Assembly: GCA_947623825.1 (NCBI GenBank)
Contig: CANQHQ010000006.1
Coordinates: forward strand, 1 to 50,095
DNA from: an uncultured Bacilli bacterium
GTDB taxonomy: Bacteria; Bacillota_I; Bacilli_A; RF39; UBA660
Length of the DNA: 50,095 bases
Direction of reading: 5' to 3'
The notes under the pieces are model-generated. The model had not been told where the DNA came from. It ran no database searches and worked only from the letters and a program-made list of their open reading frames with translations. Positions 25,667-33,450 of the stretch are shown here, in pieces (position 1 is the first letter of the stretch; every line of letters begins with the position of its first letter). The translations under genes and the position numbers were made by a program.

Positions 25667-26541
25667 TTTTAGCGATTGTAGGTCCGACAGGAGTCGGAAA
25701 GACGAAAATGAGTGTGGCACTTGCCAAAAAGTTTCATGCCGAAATTGTCAATGCAGATAGTATGCAGTTTTATCGAGGACTCGATATTGGTACGGCAAAA
25801 GTGACAGAAGAGGAAAAGGAAGGGGTTCCTCATCATTTGTTTGACATTTTGTCTCCAGAAGAGTATTATACGATTTACGATTATCAAAAGGACGCCCGCG
25901 CTGTGATAGAGGAAATTCAATCCCGTGGAAAGAATGTCATCTTGGTTGGGGGTAGCGGTTTATACCTTCGGGCGGCTTTATATGATTATACGTTTCAAGA
26001 AGAAGAAAAGGATGATTCCTTCGATGCGTTAACGAATGAGGAACTTTATAAGCGACTTCAATCTTATACGGAGGAAGTTCCTGTCCATCCGAACAATCGG
26101 CAACGTTTGATTCGTTTGTGTCAACGATATACGCTTGGGGAAGGAGCCGTCGTTTCCGGAAGTCAACCTTTTTATTCCTTTCATATGATTGGTCTTACGA
26201 TGGATCGGGAAGTTTTATATGACCGGATCAATCGTCGAGTCGATCAAATGATGGCGGATGGTCTTCTTGAAGAAGTAACTTCTTTCTACAAGAAAGGAAT
26301 TCATAGTAAACCTCTTCTTACTGGAATTGGATACAAAGAACTGTATTCTTATTTAGATGGAACGTGTACGTTAGAAGAAGCAGTCGAGAAGATTCGGCAG
26401 AATTCTCGACGGTATGCGAAACGGCAATATACGTTTTTCCGTCGTCAATTCGATGTAACTTGGTTTACGATTGACCCCGAGAATTTTTCTAAAAATGTAG
26501 AGGAGATTTTTCAATATGTAACGACTGTAGAGAAAGGGTGA
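25663..26541 (+). CDS. miaA: tRNA dimethylallyltransferase MiaA
   Basis: This 292-aa enzyme transfers a dimethylallyl group to A37 of tRNAs reading UNN codons. The P-loop is IVGPTGVGKT. It is followed by NADSMQFYRGLDIGTAK, GGSGLYLRA and the C-terminal tRNA-contact region RRYAKRQYTFFRRQ. The start is ATG 25663, 8 bases after GAGGAGGG; the longer frame from 25636 would add residues before the P-loop strand. It overlaps the preceding gene by 4 bases and is followed at once by another unknown gene. Confidence 0.96.
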   Translation: MILAIVGPTGVGKTKMSVALAKKFHAEIVNADSMQFYRGLDIGTAKVTEEEKEGVPHHLFDILSPEEYYTIYDYQKDARAVIEEIQSRGKNVILVGGSGLYLRAALYDYTFQEEEKDDSFDALTNEELYKRLQSYTEEVPVHPNNRQRLIRLCQRYTLGEGAVVSGSQPFYSFHMIGLTMDREVLYDRINRRVDQMMADGLLEEVTSFYKKGIHSKPLLTGIGYKELYSYLDGTCTLEEAVEKIRQNSRRYAKRQYTFFRRQFDVTWFTIDPENFSKNVEEIFQYVTTVEKG

Positions 26542-26546
26542 CAACG

Positions 26547-27584
26547 ATGGGGAACAAAGAAGGGAAGCAACCTTCTCTCATGGAAGAAATTGAAGATGTG
26601 ACCGGTCATATTTTTGATCACTATATGAAATTGGCGATATTAGAATCTCTTGGTAACGTTTCACAGGAAGCATATCAGGTGGAGAAACGGAATCTTTCCT
26701 ACTTACGAGAGTATGAAGATAAACTTTACGCGCGATTACTTTCGAAACCAGAAGAGTTTCAACAAATGTATTGTTTCTATTCGGTGATGGAAGAGGATTT
26801 GGACGAGTTAGAACAGTTGGTTCGCTTGGGAGATGAGGATACGGTTTGTCCTTATTTTCGGATTCTTATTAAACTCCAAAATCGCGTTTTGTTTCATGAT
26901 TTACAATTGAAACTTCCTCGTGGAATGAAGGCTTTGGGAAATAGCGAAACCGCCTCTTTATTTGAGGGAACCTTTTCGGCGATTCATAATAGTACGATTC
27001 ACGATTTGACTTATATCTCTTTATTAGAAATTCAGGATGCGTTAGAAAATGTTTCTTGTTCTCCGGACGAACGTCTTTCTTTATGTCGGGCGAAATACTA
27101 TTATATTTCTATGAGTCCGAGAGCGGAGTCTTTGTTTTTAGAGAAACGGGAGCAGGAACAGGAGCCTTTCTTTTTTCCGAAATGTCCTTGTTTATCTAAG
27201 AAGTTATTAGAGCGAAATCAAGATTCTTGTTTCTATTCGGCCTATCTCAGTGAACATTTATTTCAAATTTTACGTTATGCGAGTATCGTCATGGAACAAT
27301 GGCTTTCGTATTTTTCTCTTTCTCATGAAGCGATTTTTATTTCAGATTTGTTACTGCAGAGTCGGATGAATGCCGTTTTGGCTTTGGCAGATCAGGATTT
27401 TGATCCGTCGTTAGAAAAACTTTTAGAGAAGGTAATGGAACAGATGCGATTTCAACCTTATATGGAAGAAAAAAATTATGGTTATTTACAAATCCGTCAA
27501 TGCTTTTCTCATCAAGAAGAGGCGAAACAAAAACGGATTCAACCGATGGCTTCTTCTTATCAAAAAAATCAAAAAGAGGCATAA
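26547..27584 (+). CDS. Protein of unknown function downstream of miaA
   Basis: This 345-aa protein is one I do not recognise. It is rich in Glu, Leu, Tyr and Phe and appears almost entirely helical. It has a Cys-containing segment in the second half (FFFPKCPCLSKKLLE) and several hydrophobic-charged helices, but no signal peptide. ATG 26547 follows AAAGGGTG at 6 bases; the longer GTG start would overlap the miaA stop. It lies 5 bases after miaA and is the last gene before a strong terminator, so it ends the mutL-miaA transcript. Its helical, repeat-like layout would suit a scaffold or protein-binding role, which is a guess. Confidence 0.7.
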   Translation: MGNKEGKQPSLMEEIEDVTGHIFDHYMKLAILESLGNVSQEAYQVEKRNLSYLREYEDKLYARLLSKPEEFQQMYCFYSVMEEDLDELEQLVRLGDEDTVCPYFRILIKLQNRVLFHDLQLKLPRGMKALGNSETASLFEGTFSAIHNSTIHDLTYISLLEIQDALENVSCSPDERLSLCRAKYYYISMSPRAESLFLEKREQEQEPFFFPKCPCLSKKLLERNQDSCFYSAYLSEHLFQILRYASIVMEQWLSYFSLSHEAIFISDLLLQSRMNAVLALADQDFDPSLEKLLEKVMEQMRFQPYMEEKNYGYLQIRQCFSHQEEAKQKRIQPMASSYQKNQKEA

Positions 27585-27614
27585 AAAAATACCAGAAAAC
27601 TGGTATTTTATTTT
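27583..27614. terminator. Bidirectional terminator after the mutL-miaA operon
   Basis: A 10-bp stem (AAAATACCAG with CTGGTATTTT, loop AAAA) is flanked by A and T runs. It overlaps the stop codon of the convergent transglutaminase-like gene, so it can act on both strands. Confidence 0.85.
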
Positions 27615-28516
27615 GCTTCTGGATAGAAAGAAACATTATAAATATGTTGATCGGTTTCTAACTCGTGTAATTCGTCTGTCGTAATGAGATAGTAATCGTA
27701 TTCGATGATGTCATTTCCTGAATCTGTAATGGGGTCATCCCAAGTTAAATCTAAGTGAACCCATTGATCGTTGTAGTAGACTAAATTCCATATATGATTT
27801 TCGGAAGCCACTTTGTAATTTTTAATCCCAAAGCGATCAAGAAATAATTTCATGGCGTCGGCATATCCTCCACAAATGGCATAGTGTTCGATTAACGCAC
27901 CATAGGCAGTTGTAGATTGATATTGTTTCACTTGGTTATCCGAATAATCTTTATCGTATTTTGTATGATTGATAATATAGTCATGAATGGTTTTGATTTT
28001 ATCATCGATTGTCATCGTCGGAAGAATGACTTCTTTTTCTATTTGATCCATGGCGGAAAGAATGGCTTGTTCCTGTTCTTCAGTATAGGTATGATGAATA
28101 TGAATGGTTACTTTTCCCAACGTATCATATTCTGTATCGATGGTTTTAAAACTGTTGAATACAGGTACATAGTTATTGATTCCTGATAATAGGGTTTGAT
28201 TATCTGAGATATCTTCGACATCGATGAGACAATCGGTATAAGAATTTGGACAGTAGAAACTGAATTCTTCCATTCCTGAATTTAAAACCGTGTAGTAGAT
28301 ATTGATTAAATCGTTTCTTGATTCTGGTTCAAAGTTATCTGTGATTTGAACAAATTCGTAATTGTTACTAGAAGCGTAAGTATTATTTTCTAAAACGGTA
28401 CTTTTTTTGTTAAGTTCAACGTAATGGTCTACAATAAATTGGACGATTTCTTCGTTGTACTGAAAAGAAAGAAATAAAATGACGATTAGAAATAATAAAA
28501 AAAGTAATTTCTTCAT
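27608..28516 (-). CDS. Membrane-anchored or secreted transglutaminase-like protein
   Basis: A 302-aa protein with an N-terminal hydrophobic segment (about residues 3-18) serving as signal or anchor. The C-terminal half is a transglutaminase-like (papain-fold) domain with the expected triad: Cys in AICGGYADAMK, His in ENHIWNLVYY and Asp in HLDLTWDDP. Residues ~50-170 are a beta-rich N-terminal domain without a clear family. Such bacterial proteins are usually extracytoplasmic proteases or crosslinking enzymes; substrates are unknown. The ATG is preceded by AGGAGG. A TATAAT lies just upstream on the minus strand (28535-28540). It is convergent with the miaA operon. Confidence 0.8.
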   Translation of the reverse strand: MKKLLFLLFLIVILFLSFQYNEEIVQFIVDHYVELNKKSTVLENNTYASSNNYEFVQITDNFEPESRNDLINIYYTVLNSGMEEFSFYCPNSYTDCLIDVEDISDNQTLLSGINNYVPVFNSFKTIDTEYDTLGKVTIHIHHTYTEEQEQAILSAMDQIEKEVILPTMTIDDKIKTIHDYIINHTKYDKDYSDNQVKQYQSTTAYGALIEHYAICGGYADAMKLFLDRFGIKNYKVASENHIWNLVYYNDQWVHLDLTWDDPITDSGNDIIEYDYYLITTDELHELETDQHIYNVSFYPEAK

Positions 28517-28577
28517 GGAATCCTCCTATTTTTTATTATAACAAAAAGGGAAGAGGAAGCATAGTAAAAATTACTTT

Positions 28578-28778
28578 TTAAAACAAAAAATCCATTGTCG
28601 TCTTTATGGACAAGGGAATAAGGGAAAGTTTCTTCTGGCTTGTATCCATATTTTTCTTTCGATAACTATTTTTTCTTTCATCTAAACTTTCTTTAATGGC
28701 ATCACTTAAATTTTGCCCTGTCTTTATAAAAATACGATGTCTTCTAATCGTTCTTCAAATACCATCCACTTCTTCCAT
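28578..28778 (-). pseudogene. Remnant of a small gene with internal stop and frameshifts
   Basis: Minus-strand ATG 28778 has a proper AAGGAG 9 bases upstream, but codon 8 is TGA. Beyond it the same frame stays open for 58 codons (including KTGQNLSDAIKESLDER) to a TAA at 28578. A second frame from 28765 gives MVFEERLEDIVF before a stop. A third, read from about 28655, gives KYGYKPEETFPYSLVHKDDN. Joining segments of the three frames yields one natural-looking protein of roughly 65-70 residues, so this looks like a decayed gene. I do not recognise the family. The rest of 28517-28813 holds only the promoter region of the transglutaminase-like gene. Confidence 0.4.
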
Positions 28779-28796
28779 CGTATACTTCTCCTTAAT

Positions 28797-28828
28797 TATT
28801 AAATAAAAGCACTCTATTTTTGAGTGCT
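28797..28828 (-). terminator. Terminator of the 57-aa gene
   Basis: On the minus strand a 7-bp stem AGCACTC with GAGTGCT and a 7-nt loop are followed by TTTTATTT. It overlaps the stop codon of the small gene. Confidence 0.7.
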
Positions 28829-28987
28829 ATACTTTTCTATTATTTTTTTTATTTCTTCTTTCATTTTAGGCTCATTTTCATCAATATATTTTTTTTCTTC
28901 TTCTATGGTCATGTTTTTACAATCTTTTAATGCTTTTGTTCCATATTTTTTATAAACATCTTGAATTTCTTTCTCTTTATTTGTCAT
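28814..28987 (-). CDS. Small helical protein of unknown function (57 aa)
   Basis: A 57-aa protein, highly charged (Lys and Glu), beginning MTNKEKEIQDVYKKYG and predicted to be mostly helical. ATG 28987 follows GAGGTGG at close spacing and is preferred over the start at 29014. It has its own terminator. I do not recognise the family. It lies between the decayed gene and rpsT, in a short region that interrupts otherwise conserved gene order. Confidence 0.6.
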   Translation of the reverse strand: MTNKEKEIQDVYKKYGTKALKDCKNMTIEEEKKYIDENEPKMKEEIKKIIEKYSTQK

Positions 28988-29073
28988 TTTGCCACCTCTT
29001 ATAACCAAAACCATTTTTTGCTCAATTTCAATTCATTGAAACATAGCATTACGTTCAAAATTCCTTTTTAAAA

Positions 29074-29100
29074 CAAAAAAATGGAGGATTATGCCTCCAT
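29074..29100 (-). terminator. Terminator of rpsT
   Basis: The minus strand carries the stem ATGGAGG with CCTCCAT, a 6-nt loop, then TTTTTTTG. It overlaps the stop codon of rpsT. Confidence 0.85.
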
Positions 29101-29355
29101 TGCGTTTTTCTTTTTTGTTAGTCTTGATTTTTCTCTCGCTGCTTTGTTTTTATGTACTAAACCGCTTGCTGCTGCTTTGTCGATTCTTTTGATTGCCACT
29201 TTCAATGCATCTTCTGCGGCGTTTTTGTCGTTTGTATTGATGGCTTTTTCGCAGTTCTTGATGGCTGTTTTCATACTAGAAGTAACCACGGTATTGTTTT
29301 TTTCTCTTTTCGCACTTGTGATGACTCTTTTCTTGGCACTTTTGATATTTGGCAT
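29089..29355 (-). CDS. rpsT: 30S ribosomal protein S20
   Basis: This 88-aa primary 16S-binding protein has the canonical start MPNIKSAKKRV, a Lys/Arg-rich helical body and the segment DKAAASGLVHKNKAAREKSR. ATG 29355 follows GAGGTGAAAGT; the longer frame to 29379 is not needed. It is divergent from gpr, the same neighbour as in Bacillus. It has its own promoter and terminator. Confidence 0.96.
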   Translation of the reverse strand: MPNIKSAKKRVITSAKREKNNTVVTSSMKTAIKNCEKAINTNDKNAAEDALKVAIKRIDKAAASGLVHKNKAAREKSRLTKKKNAMEA

Positions 29356-29386
29356 ACTTTCACCTCGCTTTTTGTTCAACAGTTTA

Positions 29387-29415
29387 ATTCTAACAAATTT
29401 TTATATAAAATGCAA
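29387..29415 (-). promoter_or_regulatory. Promoter of rpsT
   Basis: The minus strand reads TTGCAT (29410-29415), 17 bp, then TAGAAT (29387-29392) with TG one base upstream (extended -10). It lies about 30 bases before the rpsT start. Confidence 0.7.
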
Positions 29416-29457
29416 ATAAAACTTGTATTTTTTGGAAAAATAATGGTAGGTGAAAGT

Positions 29458-30498
29458 ATGAAGCATGAGATCGATTTAAAAAAGTATACGATTCGAACGG
29501 ATTTGATTGTCGATTTATTAGGGGAAATCGAGGATAATGAGGGAGTCGAAGTAAAGAAAGAGAAAGAAGGACAAGTAGAAACGACGTATGTAGAAATTAC
29601 CAAAGAAGAGAATGCCCTCCATAAAAAGGTAGGACATTACAGTACGATTTCTTTTGAAGATGTGACCGACTCGAAAAATCGAAAAGAAGTCGAAGAAGCA
29701 TTTGTGAAAGCCTTTCGAACGATATTGGATCAAGAAAAGATTCAAGAAAAGCAAACGGCTTTGGTGGTGGGTCTTGGGAATATGGATTCTACGCCCGATG
29801 CCTTAGGTCCCAAAGTGGCAAAACAAGTTTTGGTTACGAGATATTTATTTGAAATAGATGGAGTGACTCCTGAAGAAGGGTATCGGAACGTGGCTTCTTT
29901 TATTCCTGGGGTGATGGCAAATACGGGATACGAAAGTGGCGATATGATTCAAAGTCTCATTCAAACGTTTCATCCTGATTTTTTAATCGTCATCGATGCG
30001 TTGGCTTCTTCCGCTATTTCTCGCGTTCATCGAACGATTCAAATTACCGATACCGGAATTTATCCTGGGAGTGGGGTAGGAAACAAAAGAAAAGAATTAT
30101 CGAAAGAACTTTTAGGAATTCCCGTCATTTCGGTCGGTGTTCCGACGGTGATTGATGCGATTGTATTGGTAAGTGATACGATTCAATATCTTTTTCAACA
30201 TTTTAGTTATCATAAGGATTTTTATCATAAAACCAAACTGGCACCGATTACTTCGATTGATACCCAATCGTATGAAGATCATTTATCCTATGAAGAAAAG
30301 GAAAAGTTACTAGGTCAAGTAGGACATTTGTCGGAAGAAGAACTTCAAGAATTGATTTTCGAAGTCTTGACACCGATAGGTTATCATATGGTGGTCACTC
30401 CCAAAGAAGTCGATTTTGTGATCGAAAAGTTGAGTGTGATTCTAGCGAATGGATTGAATCGTGTCCTACATTCCTCTTTCGACAATTCTCGCTTTTAA
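29458..30498 (+). CDS. gpr: Germination protease GPR (spore endopeptidase)
   Basis: This 346-aa aspartic-type protease is made as a zymogen in the forespore and degrades small acid-soluble proteins at germination. Visible family features are the N-terminal YTIRTDLIVD, LVVGLGNMDSTPDALGP, FIPGVMANTGYESGDM, VIDALASSAISRVHRTIQ and GIYPGSGVGNKRKEL. ATG 29458 follows AGGTGA and gives the expected N-terminal propeptide region; the upstream codons from 29410 are leader. It lies before spoIIP as in Bacillus and would act on proteins such as the SspI encoded at 3158. Confidence 0.93.
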   Translation: MKHEIDLKKYTIRTDLIVDLLGEIEDNEGVEVKKEKEGQVETTYVEITKEENALHKKVGHYSTISFEDVTDSKNRKEVEEAFVKAFRTILDQEKIQEKQTALVVGLGNMDSTPDALGPKVAKQVLVTRYLFEIDGVTPEEGYRNVASFIPGVMANTGYESGDMIQSLIQTFHPDFLIVIDALASSAISRVHRTIQITDTGIYPGSGVGNKRKELSKELLGIPVISVGVPTVIDAIVLVSDTIQYLFQHFSYHKDFYHKTKLAPITSIDTQSYEDHLSYEEKEKLLGQVGHLSEEELQELIFEVLTPIGYHMVVTPKEVDFVIEKLSVILANGLNRVLHSSFDNSRF

Positions 30499-30533
30499 TT
30501 CTTGTTATACTTTGAGAAAAGTAGGTGAGAATG

Positions 30534-31502
30534 ATGAGAAAAAAGAAAAAAATGGGAACCAAAAAGAAAACAGGGAAGAAACTTCTTTTTTTCCTTGTCT
30601 TTCTTTTTTCTTTTTTCTATACTTGTTTTCGTATTTCGATTGAGATGTCTGCGGATGAATACGTTCGCTATCTTTTTTTGAAAGAACAGGGACAAAATCC
30701 CTGGACCTATCACATTTCTCGTATCGCTTCTTCCTTGTTTCCTGAAGGGTTTTCGTTGGGAAATCCTTTCTCTTTGTTTTTGGGTCATTATTCGTATCAG
30801 GATTATTCGCAGAATGCTTCGGATGAAGTCGAAAAGGAACCCGCCAGTTCTTATGTCGAAGATCCTTATCCCGAAAAAACAGTCGAAGAGCCGAAAGTCT
30901 ACCTCTACAATACGCATCAATTGGAGGAATATGCGAGTGGGAGTGCCTCTCTTTATCATGTGACACCGAATGTCATGATGCTTAGTTATATTTTGCGGGA
31001 AAAGTTAAACGATCGAGGGATTCCTACCATCGTAGAAGAAAATCCTGTAACAGAGATTTTAAATGCCAACCAATGGAATTATGCCGCTAGTTACCAAGTG
31101 ACACGGTTATTCTTAGAAGATGCCAAAGCCAAATATGATTCCTTAGAGTATTTCATTGATTTACACCGAGATTCTGTCGCGAAGAATATTACGACGACTA
31201 CGATTGATGGTGTGGCATATGCCCGTACGTTATTTATTCTAGGAATGGAAAATCCTCATTATCAGGAGAATGCCAAAATGATTGAGTCTTTGCAGTCGCT
31301 CCTTGAAACGTACTATCCTGGACTCAGCCGTGGTATCTATAAAAAAGCAGGGAAGGGAGTGAATGGGGTCTACAATCAAGACTTTCATCCCAATACGATT
31401 TTAATTGAAGTTGGTGGTGTCGATAATTCGATTGAAGAAGTGTTCCATACGGCAGAAGCGATTGCGGATGTCTTACAAAAATATATGGAGGGAACGAAAT
31501 GA
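30534..31502 (+). CDS. spoIIP: Stage II sporulation protein P (peptidoglycan hydrolase)
   Basis: A 322-aa protein with a basic N-terminus and one membrane helix (about residues 16-32). It is followed by a low-complexity stretch and the amidase/endopeptidase domain. Motifs are KVYLYNTHQLEEY, FIDLHRDS and LIEVGGVDNSIEEVFHTAE. SpoIIP removes stem peptides as part of the SpoIIDMP complex that drives engulfment of the forespore. AGGTGA lies 5 bases before ATG 30534, the likely start. An extended -10 (TGTTATACT) is just upstream. It overlaps the next gene by 4 bases. SpoIID and SpoIIM are not in the window. Confidence 0.9.
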   Translation: MRKKKKMGTKKKTGKKLLFFLVFLFSFFYTCFRISIEMSADEYVRYLFLKEQGQNPWTYHISRIASSLFPEGFSLGNPFSLFLGHYSYQDYSQNASDEVEKEPASSYVEDPYPEKTVEEPKVYLYNTHQLEEYASGSASLYHVTPNVMMLSYILREKLNDRGIPTIVEENPVTEILNANQWNYAASYQVTRLFLEDAKAKYDSLEYFIDLHRDSVAKNITTTTIDGVAYARTLFILGMENPHYQENAKMIESLQSLLETYYPGLSRGIYKKAGKGVNGVYNQDFHPNTILIEVGGVDNSIEEVFHTAEAIADVLQKYMEGTK

Positions 31503-31822
31503 AAAATGATTTTCTAAGAATTCTTTCTTTTACCGTTCTATTCTTATTTTTCGGATTGTATATTGCCTCGACGAATGGATATATCGATTATCAAGCCAAG
31601 AATCAGATGATTTTAACGGAAGAACAAATCAAAAAATTTGAAGAAGACGTGAAAAATGACCGACCTATCGACGTAAAAAATTATATGGTTCGACAGGAAG
31701 AACTGTACGATAATTCTATTTCGCAGATGTCATTAAAACTATCGAATTCGATTGGAGAAGCCGTACAGGATTTTTTAAATTTTGTTTTTGAACGTATGGA
31801 ACACTTTATGAAAACGAGCTAG
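31499..31822 (+). CDS. Small membrane protein in the yqxA position
   Basis: A 107-aa protein with one N-terminal membrane helix (about residues 8-25) and a charged, helical extracytoplasmic part. It sits exactly where Bacillus has yqxA (DUF3679), between spoIIP and the lepA region, and overlaps spoIIP by 4 bases. The sequence similarity to YqxA is too weak for me to confirm by eye, so the link is positional. A sporulation role is plausible but inferred. Confidence 0.6.
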   Translation: MKNDFLRILSFTVLFLFFGLYIASTNGYIDYQAKNQMILTEEQIKKFEEDVKNDRPIDVKNYMVRQEELYDNSISQMSLKLSNSIGEAVQDFLNFVFERMEHFMKTS

Positions 31823-31865
31823 AGGTTCTTTTCCTTATTTTCTTTCATTTTTTTCGTGAAAATGC

Positions 31866-31895
31866 TTTACGAGAGAAAGGAATTTGTGGTAGAAT
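31866..31895 (+). promoter_or_regulatory. Promoter of the J-domain/LysM gene
   Basis: TTTACG (31866-31871), 18 bp, then TAGAAT (31890-31895) within TGTGGTAGAATA, the same 12 bases as in the promoter at 11778-11806. It lies about 35 bases before the start codon. Confidence 0.55.
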
Positions 31896-31929
31896 AAAAA
31901 CGTTTTTGTGACAAAAAAAGGAGGACGTT

Positions 31930-33336
31930 ATGGATACAGTATCATTTGAGGATTATTACGAATATTTTGGTATTCCCGTCGACGCAACAGAAAAAGAAAT
32001 CAAAAAAGCTTATCATCGAATGTCCCATTCTCTTCATCCAGATTCTTTTGTTGGAGCTCCTCGTGAAGTTTGCGAACAAAAAGAAAAAGAATGGCAACAT
32101 TTTCAAGAAATATATGATGTATTAATCGATCCAGAAAAAAGAGAAGAGTACGATACTTGTCGTTATCTCTATTATGAAGAATTATATCAAAAACATTTAG
32201 AAGAAGAACCAGAGGCTCCTCTTTCAGAGGATGATTCTATCTATTCGGGAGTAGAATTTGAAACCGTTGAAAAACCAGAGCCAAGCGAGAAAGTAGAGGA
32301 AGAAGAAGTTTCTTCTCACGAAGAATATGGAGAATTTTTCTCTAGTGAGTTTAATCACTTCGATTTTGCTGAAGAATTTATGGAACAAAAAGCAAAAGAA
32401 GCGGAAGTCGAAGAAGATTCGCGTTTTCAAGAAGTTTGGGAGAAAATTTCTTCTACCTCGCTTCAAGTATCCAATTGGTTTATCGATCGACTTGCTTATG
32501 GATGCGCCAAAGTGTATACGAAAACGAAAGAGTGGCAGGAAAGTTATCGAATCGTAAGACAGAAAGAGAAACGATGTCCTTTTTTACTAAGAACGCATGT
32601 GGTCGTGAATCAATTAGAAAAAAAGGATTCTTTGTCAACGGGGTCTTTCCTCAAGTTATTCTTTCCTATGGAATGGGCGTATCATTTAAAAAAGTTAAAG
32701 GTACAAAAGGGAGATACCCCTTCTATTTATGTATTAAGAAACCGTCGAAAGGTGATTTATCCTGTCTTAGGAATTGCCCTTATTGCTCTTCTTTCTCGGA
32801 AGGAACCAGAGACTTCTTTTGTCGAACTTCCTTTGATGAATGAGACGACTTCGGTAGATGCTTCCTTCGATGAGGTGGTTTCTCCTACGGTAGAAGAAAG
32901 TAACACCCTATCGACTACCGTATCGATGCTTCCTTTGGAGGACTGTGATTTGATTCGGGTTTATCAAGTCGAAACTGGAGATACATTGAGTCAAATTGCT
33001 TCTTCGTTCGACGTCGATGTCGAGGCCCTTGCGAGATTTAATCAGTTAGAGGATCTTGATGCGATTTATCCAGGAGAAGAACTTCATCTTTCTTATCACT
33101 TTGATGCGACGAAGTTTGAGGATTCTCTTTACCGTATTTCTGTTACTCCCCAGGATTCTTTGGATGCGTTAGCGAACCAATATCATACGACCGTAGAATC
33201 TCTTCTATTGTTAAATCCTGGACGGATTTCGATGGTAGGAGATGCGCTTACGATTGAAGGAGAAACTTTGTTTGTACCAGACTTTACTATGATGGAGCCG
33301 AATCTCGATTCTCAAAAAGTGAAAACATATTCTTAA
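31930..33336 (+). CDS. J-domain protein with C-terminal LysM repeats
   Basis: This 468-aa protein combines two domains rarely seen together. Residues 5-80 are a DnaJ-type J-domain with the essential HPD (36-38) in HSLHPDSF and flanking helices AYHRM and FQEIYDVL. Residues ~90-165 are very acidic, and ~165-270 are a basic helical region. A hydrophobic segment follows (275-288, VIYPVLGIALIALL), short but possibly a membrane helix. Residues 344-388 form a good LysM domain (YQVETGDTLSQIASSF), and 401-449 a second, weaker one. J-domains stimulate DnaK (Hsp70); LysM binds peptidoglycan or lipid-linked GlcNAc. The gene has its own promoter and terminator, between spoIIP and lepA. It could be envelope-spanning or, like SpoVID, a spore-surface protein with a cytoplasmic LysM. 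Function unknown. Confidence 0.8.
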   Translation: MDTVSFEDYYEYFGIPVDATEKEIKKAYHRMSHSLHPDSFVGAPREVCEQKEKEWQHFQEIYDVLIDPEKREEYDTCRYLYYEELYQKHLEEEPEAPLSEDDSIYSGVEFETVEKPEPSEKVEEEEVSSHEEYGEFFSSEFNHFDFAEEFMEQKAKEAEVEEDSRFQEVWEKISSTSLQVSNWFIDRLAYGCAKVYTKTKEWQESYRIVRQKEKRCPFLLRTHVVVNQLEKKDSLSTGSFLKLFFPMEWAYHLKKLKVQKGDTPSIYVLRNRRKVIYPVLGIALIALLSRKEPETSFVELPLMNETTSVDASFDEVVSPTVEESNTLSTTVSMLPLEDCDLIRVYQVETGDTLSQIASSFDVDVEALARFNQLEDLDAIYPGEELHLSYHFDATKFEDSLYRISVTPQDSLDALANQYHTTVESLLLLNPGRISMVGDALTIEGETLFVPDFTMMEPNLDSQKVKTYS

Positions 33337-33361
33337 AGAAAGGGTTTCCTTTCTTTTTTTG
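33335..33361 (+). terminator. Terminator of the J-domain/LysM gene
   Basis: A 9-bp stem (AAAGAAAGG with CCTTTCTTT, loop GTTT) followed by seven or more T overlaps the stop codon. Confidence 0.85.
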
Positions 33362-33450
33362 TTTCCTGTTCTTCTTTTTTTTGTTGCATTCGTTCTTCTA
33401 TCTTTTCCTTTTTCTTATTTTTTGATACAATAAACGAAGGTGAAGGAAGT

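Noticed and set aside
28755-28757. TGA read as Trp in the small gene at 28778
   Set aside because: Several intact genes in the window end with TGA, so a recoded genetic code is not supported; decay is simpler.
30495-30966. Two overlapping minus-strand frames opposite spoIIP
   Set aside because: They are antisense shadows of the basic N-terminus of SpoIIP with biased composition and no start context.
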